From Lantana camara (taxonomy: Eukaryota > Streptophyta > Magnoliopsida > Lamiales > Verbenaceae), in the NCBI GenBank assembly GCA_037501455.1, contig CM074857.1, forward strand, positions 97,311,501-97,375,500: DNA of 64,000 bases, given 5' to 3'. The position numbers and the translations under genes are program-made. Under the pieces are notes generated by a model, which saw only the letters and a program-made list of their open reading frames with translations, was not told the DNA's origin and searched no databases. Every line of letters begins with the position of its first letter. The stretch's first letter is position 1. Below, piece by piece: positions 60,472 through 64,000 of the stretch.

Positions 60472-60595
60472 GGGAACGGCCCTTCCCATCCCCTTTGATT
60501 TCCCGGAACGGCCGTTCCCATCCTTTGAATGTTTTGGCCAGCGAGGCTGGGAACGGCCCTTCCCATTTTGGCCTAAAGCCGGAACGGCCGTTCCC
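60472..60595 (+). repeat. Palindrome cluster GGAACGGCCGTTCC in the LTR
   Basis: Four units: 60472-60487 and 60549-60564 read GGGAACGGCCCTTCCC; 60503-60519 and 60579-60595 read CCGGAACGGCCGTTCCC. Spacing is irregular (about 30-46 bp). The same motif occurs in the LTR at 51164-51344. Confidence 0.85.
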
Positions 60596-61650
60596 GTCTT
60601 CAGCACTGTTACAGAAGATCACACAGCCAATTCTGCATTTACGTCATTTGTTCTAAATGACCGTTTACCCCTCAAACGTACTCGGATTGACCTGAATTTC
60701 GAACTGTAGAAACTACATTGAGTCTAAAGTATTCTCCAATTGGAATCACCTCAATATCATTTCTGGTTTGTGAGATATATCCATTTTAATTTGGTGTCGC
60801 CACTCTACCGAAAATCTGCATTCACTCAACTTCGAGCTTACGCCATTTTCTCCTCACTTTGAATTAGGATACGAGCCATATATCTTCGGAAAGGTGTATT
60901 TGTCTAGTTTTCTATCCAACAAACAAAACCCAATTCCAAATTCTATAACTCAAGATATTCCAGTTTTCCTACAGCTTGTACATTTCCGAAAACTGTCAAC
61001 TTTTGCCAAACTTTGCCAAAACCTCTTTTCTCGCATTCCTTTCACTCTCTCGGCTCCCGTATGCGATTTATATGATTGGAATACTTGAATATTTGATGAT
61101 TATATGGTTATTTGACATTTTATGGTCTTTGCTTACTTAAACTTAATTGTTAACTCCATGCTTTATATAAAACGAATTGGTATGATTGCATGCCTTAAAT
61201 ACGTGATCTCCGTGAAATTACTTGTCTTCTTGTAAATTATCCCATTCCATTTATAAGTATCTATATGATCGTTACGTGCAAGTATACGTTTATTTCATAC
61301 AAGAATATGTTCATGGTTACGCCGTGCGTCATTATATGGAATAATGTCCTTGAATTGTGGTCTCATGCACGTACATTGTTTCGTTTCTTGTCCAGTTATT
61401 CTCCAGGGCGGAGATTGTGGATCATGAGCACGTTCACGCATTCAGGAGTCGCGTGTCGCCTGTCAGGTGAGGTTTAATTTCTAGTTATTTAGAACCCGTA
61501 TAACCTTTACGTGGTTTTTGGCCAAAGGTATTTATATTTATAATTTCCTGAAAGCTCTTATTATTCCAAGCATGTTATTGTTCATGAATCAAGCAAGTAG
61601 GTCATGTTAGTGTGCACCCAATCAAGCATGTCATGTCATGAAAGCATGTA

Positions 61651-62045
61651 CCTGTGTTCTCCTGGCCAGGTTCTCCTTAGGGAGGGCGCTGGGCTGGTCT
61701 TCGGGCTGGTGGTTGTCCGTCCAACCACAGGAAGAACAATACCCTACCGTGTACCTGTGTTCTCCTGGCCAGGTTCTCCTTAGGGAGGGTGCTGGGCTGG
61801 TCTTCGGGCTGGTGATTGTCCGTCCAATCACAGGAAGAACAATACCGTATCGTGATCGTGTGTTCTCTTGGCCAGGTTCTCCCTAGTGAGGGCGCTGGGC
61901 TGGTCTTCGGGCTGGTGGTTGTCCGTCCAACCACAAGAAGAACAAAGACCTATCGTGTACCCGTGTTCTCCTGGCCAGGTTCTCCTTAGGGAGGGCGCTG
62001 GGCTGGTTTTTAGAGCTGGTGGTTGTCCGTCCAACCACAGGAGAA
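61651..62045 (+). repeat. 103-bp minisatellite, about four units
   Basis: Unit starts are near 61651, 61754, 61857 and 61960. Each unit has TTCTC(C/T)TGGCCAGGTTCTCC, GGGCGCTGGGCTGG or a close variant, and a hairpin GTGGTTG-TCCGTC-CAACCAC. In unit 2 both stem arms change together to GTGATTG and CAATCAC. Confidence 0.92.
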
Positions 62046-62738
62046 ATAACCCTACCATATTACAAGCCAGCCATGTAGTGATTGCATGCACTCCATTCCA
62101 TGAACGTGTTATATGATTACACTACTGCATGATTGCACGATAATTGAATTGCGTGGTCACCTAATGATTAACAAACAAGTAAGCATGTTTATTGATTGCA
62201 TGAAAAGGAACAAGTAATTAATATTGACCGTTGTATTCTCGGGCGAAGCTATATTGATATTGAACTCCTATATTTATCTTTTATAAATCTTTACCCGAGA
62301 ATATGACGTGCATGTATCTGCGCTAATATGTATTTAAACCCCTCACTCGGTCTTCACAGACTGACACCTCCACCTTTCAGGTTACTACAGGCGCATGCTA
62401 GGCGGGAGTGGGTCGAGTCGAGTCCAGTTCATGTAGTCGTGTCATCCGTGGTTCGTGCATTTAATTATTATTGTTATTGTTTAGTTGAAGATGATAATGT
62501 ATTGATATGTAATTTTAGAATATATTTATTGGAAAAATGGAAATGGTTGGTAATAATAGTTTATGCTTCCGCTTTATTTTGTTACATTTAGTAGTAATCC
62601 CGCCTAGCCTATTGAATTATCGCATTGTCACCCGTTCGCTGTAGGTTGGTTCATGCATGGATCGCCCATTTCGTGTGTGGATTGACCTATAGTGCGGGGG
62701 TGTGGCACCTCCACGTGTCCGGGGTGCTACATCTGAGG

Positions 62739-62751
62739 TGGTATCAGAGCC
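62739..62751 (+). other. Primer-binding site after the LTR
   Basis: TGGTATCAGAGCC lies 7 bp after the LTR end, complementary to initiator tRNA-Met. Confidence 0.85.
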
Positions 62752-64000
62752 CGGTTGCAAAACCGAGGTTCTAGTGTCGTGTCGTGTCGAGTCTAGGTCG
62801 TACGGCATAGGAATTACTTGATAATTTGAGAGTCCTGCATTTTATTTGAACTTGTTGACTTACTTGAACTCCGTGAAGTACTTGAATTATGTTATAATTT
62901 AAGTGAATTGTTTGATAACTTGCGTACTGCATTGACTTGTATTATTAATCGCCAATTAATTGATCTTGAATTGCTTGAAATTTTGTGATTTCCGTGTTTT
63001 ATTTTAAACATGGATGAATTACCTGCTGCATTTTATATTAAATTCTCGTTATCGGCACCAACTACGTGGCAATTATGTGACATGAGCACGTCTTACCCGC
63101 ATGCATTTAGTTTCAATTGAGTTGTGAGTGACAGGCATTGAAAATGTATGAACCAAAACCGGAGGAGTTTGAAGATTAAAGAGACTGATCAACCGCTTAG
63201 GCTAAAGTTGCAATTTGGCCAACAAGGAATGGACGCTGGAATCGAGTCTAACATTTCTACGGTGCCAGGTTCTTCAATGCATTCATAAGCACGTGCATCG
63301 TAGTTGTTAATCACATTATTCCTCATTTATAAATATTGTTCTAATTATATTTGAAATTTCCTACTTGATGCCTTGGATACATGATTGAATTATTTGCTTT
63401 CTTTACATTCCTTATTCATATGTATACTTTCAAAGTGATATACTTGCTCTAAAATGTTGCAATTTCAAATTCGAGGTAATATGTGCATTGACACTTTAAC
63501 CATCACGCATTATTTAGTGTTTGCTGTCAATAGGCTCTCCCTATACTCTGCATAATCCTTGCTCCTGTTTCTACAACTTGAATTTAAAAGAGGAGATTTC
63601 TGAATCATTGGTTATCGTGTTGGGGATCGGGTCATTTGAATTCACTTGGAGATTAGAAATATTTGGGACTGTGAGAATTTATTGATCCAGGATTTAGTAG
63701 GAGCCGGGGTATGAAATAAATATTGGGAAGTTTTGGAATTGGGGGAAATGATGATGAGTTCAAGCAGATAAATGTTCAGTGGGTCTTTCAGCTCTCAGAA
63801 AGTAATCAGCATTTTGGGTAGGAGAAAGAACTTTTCTTGCTGTGGATTAGGGGGCTAGCTTGACAGATATCAACTTTAGAAGCAGTAGAGGGTAAATACA
63901 GGACATGGCATTTTCATGAATAGCAGAAGAGGTATAGGATATTGAAGAATTTTTATATCAAATCAAAGTGGTGATAGTCAGGGAATTTCAAGCTGGGTAT
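62752..64000 (+). mobile_element. Leader/internal region of the Tekay-like element, no gag seen
   Basis: The first 60 bp (AACCGAGGTTCTAGTGTCGTG) match the leader after the PBS at 23805. No gag frame opens in the 1.25 kb before the window ends, whereas gag begins about 200 bp after the PBS in the element at 23805. Either it is a non-autonomous derivative or gag lies beyond the window. Confidence 0.55.

Larger units (their letters stand above)
59531..62731 (+). mobile_element. Tekay-like LTR, plus strand, complete (3.2 kb)
   Basis: It starts TGTAACGCCCCAATTTC and ends TCCGGGGTGCTACA. It is preceded by a polypurine tract and followed by a primer-binding site, so it has internal sequence on both sides. 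It carries four GGAACGGCCGTTCC-type palindromes (60472-60595) and a 103-bp minisatellite (61651-62045). The 62330-62660 part matches, in reverse, the 3' parts of the minus-strand LTRs at 11400 and 49982. Confidence 0.85.

Noticed and set aside
61631..62116. Several long frames on both strands over the minisatellite
   Set aside because: The 103-bp period is not a multiple of three, and frames open only because stops are rare in the repeated unit.

Overview
The window is nuclear DNA of a flowering plant, most likely a eudicot. The support is GT-AG introns in two recognisable plant genes (an ACS10/ACS12-type aminotransferase and an At1g12460-type LRR receptor kinase), an internal TTTAGGG telomere-type repeat, and dense plant LTR retrotransposons of the Copia and Ty3/gypsy (Tekay-like and other chromovirus) types. 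Species cannot be told from the sequence.

Layout. 1-960: a chimera of a calreticulin fragment and a decayed gypsy 3' end with LTR. 960-2860: AT-rich spacer with a dispersed repeat, a fold-back and two hAT-like MITEs. 2869-5314 (+): four-exon ACS10/12-like gene whose reading frame is intact but whose PLP- and substrate-contacting residues are replaced. 5835-8867 (-): two-exon LRR receptor-like kinase, tail-to-tail with the first gene. 9200-11400: AT-rich spacer. From 11400 to the end the window is almost entirely nested or rearranged retrotransposons, apart from a spacer at 47766-49787.

Repeat block. A plus-strand Tekay-like LTR (14034-23796) carries a solo Copia LTR (15529-17490, target duplication CTTTC) and a very young Copia element (17645-22358, apparently identical 244-bp LTRs, target duplication ATATG). 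It leads into a broken gag-pol truncated inside RT at 25846. Next comes a minus-strand LTR interrupted by a 3.6-kb solo LTR, a second 3.5-kb solo LTR and a non-autonomous gag-only element (33984-39102). 40203-47765 is a jumble of Copia and gypsy pieces, including two Copia LTRs in inverted orientation. 51345-57190 is a complete but inactivated chromovirus whose left and right flanks do not match: the 790 bp to its right repeat sequence lying 1.5 kb to its left. 57981-64000 holds an LTR - internal - LTR - PBS arrangement of a further Tekay-like element.

Most worth checking: (1) the ACS-like pseudoenzyme; (2) four short hairpins at 59179-59284 with a constant CGGGG loop and compensating stem changes, and a 103-bp minisatellite at 61651-62045 whose hairpin stem also shows a compensated change; (3) a slot in several Tekay-like LTRs filled with a different palindromic repeat in each copy; (4) the mismatched flanks of the chromovirus, which suggest ectopic recombination. 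Functional host genes here are only the aminotransferase-like gene and the receptor kinase; nothing suggests that they act in one pathway.
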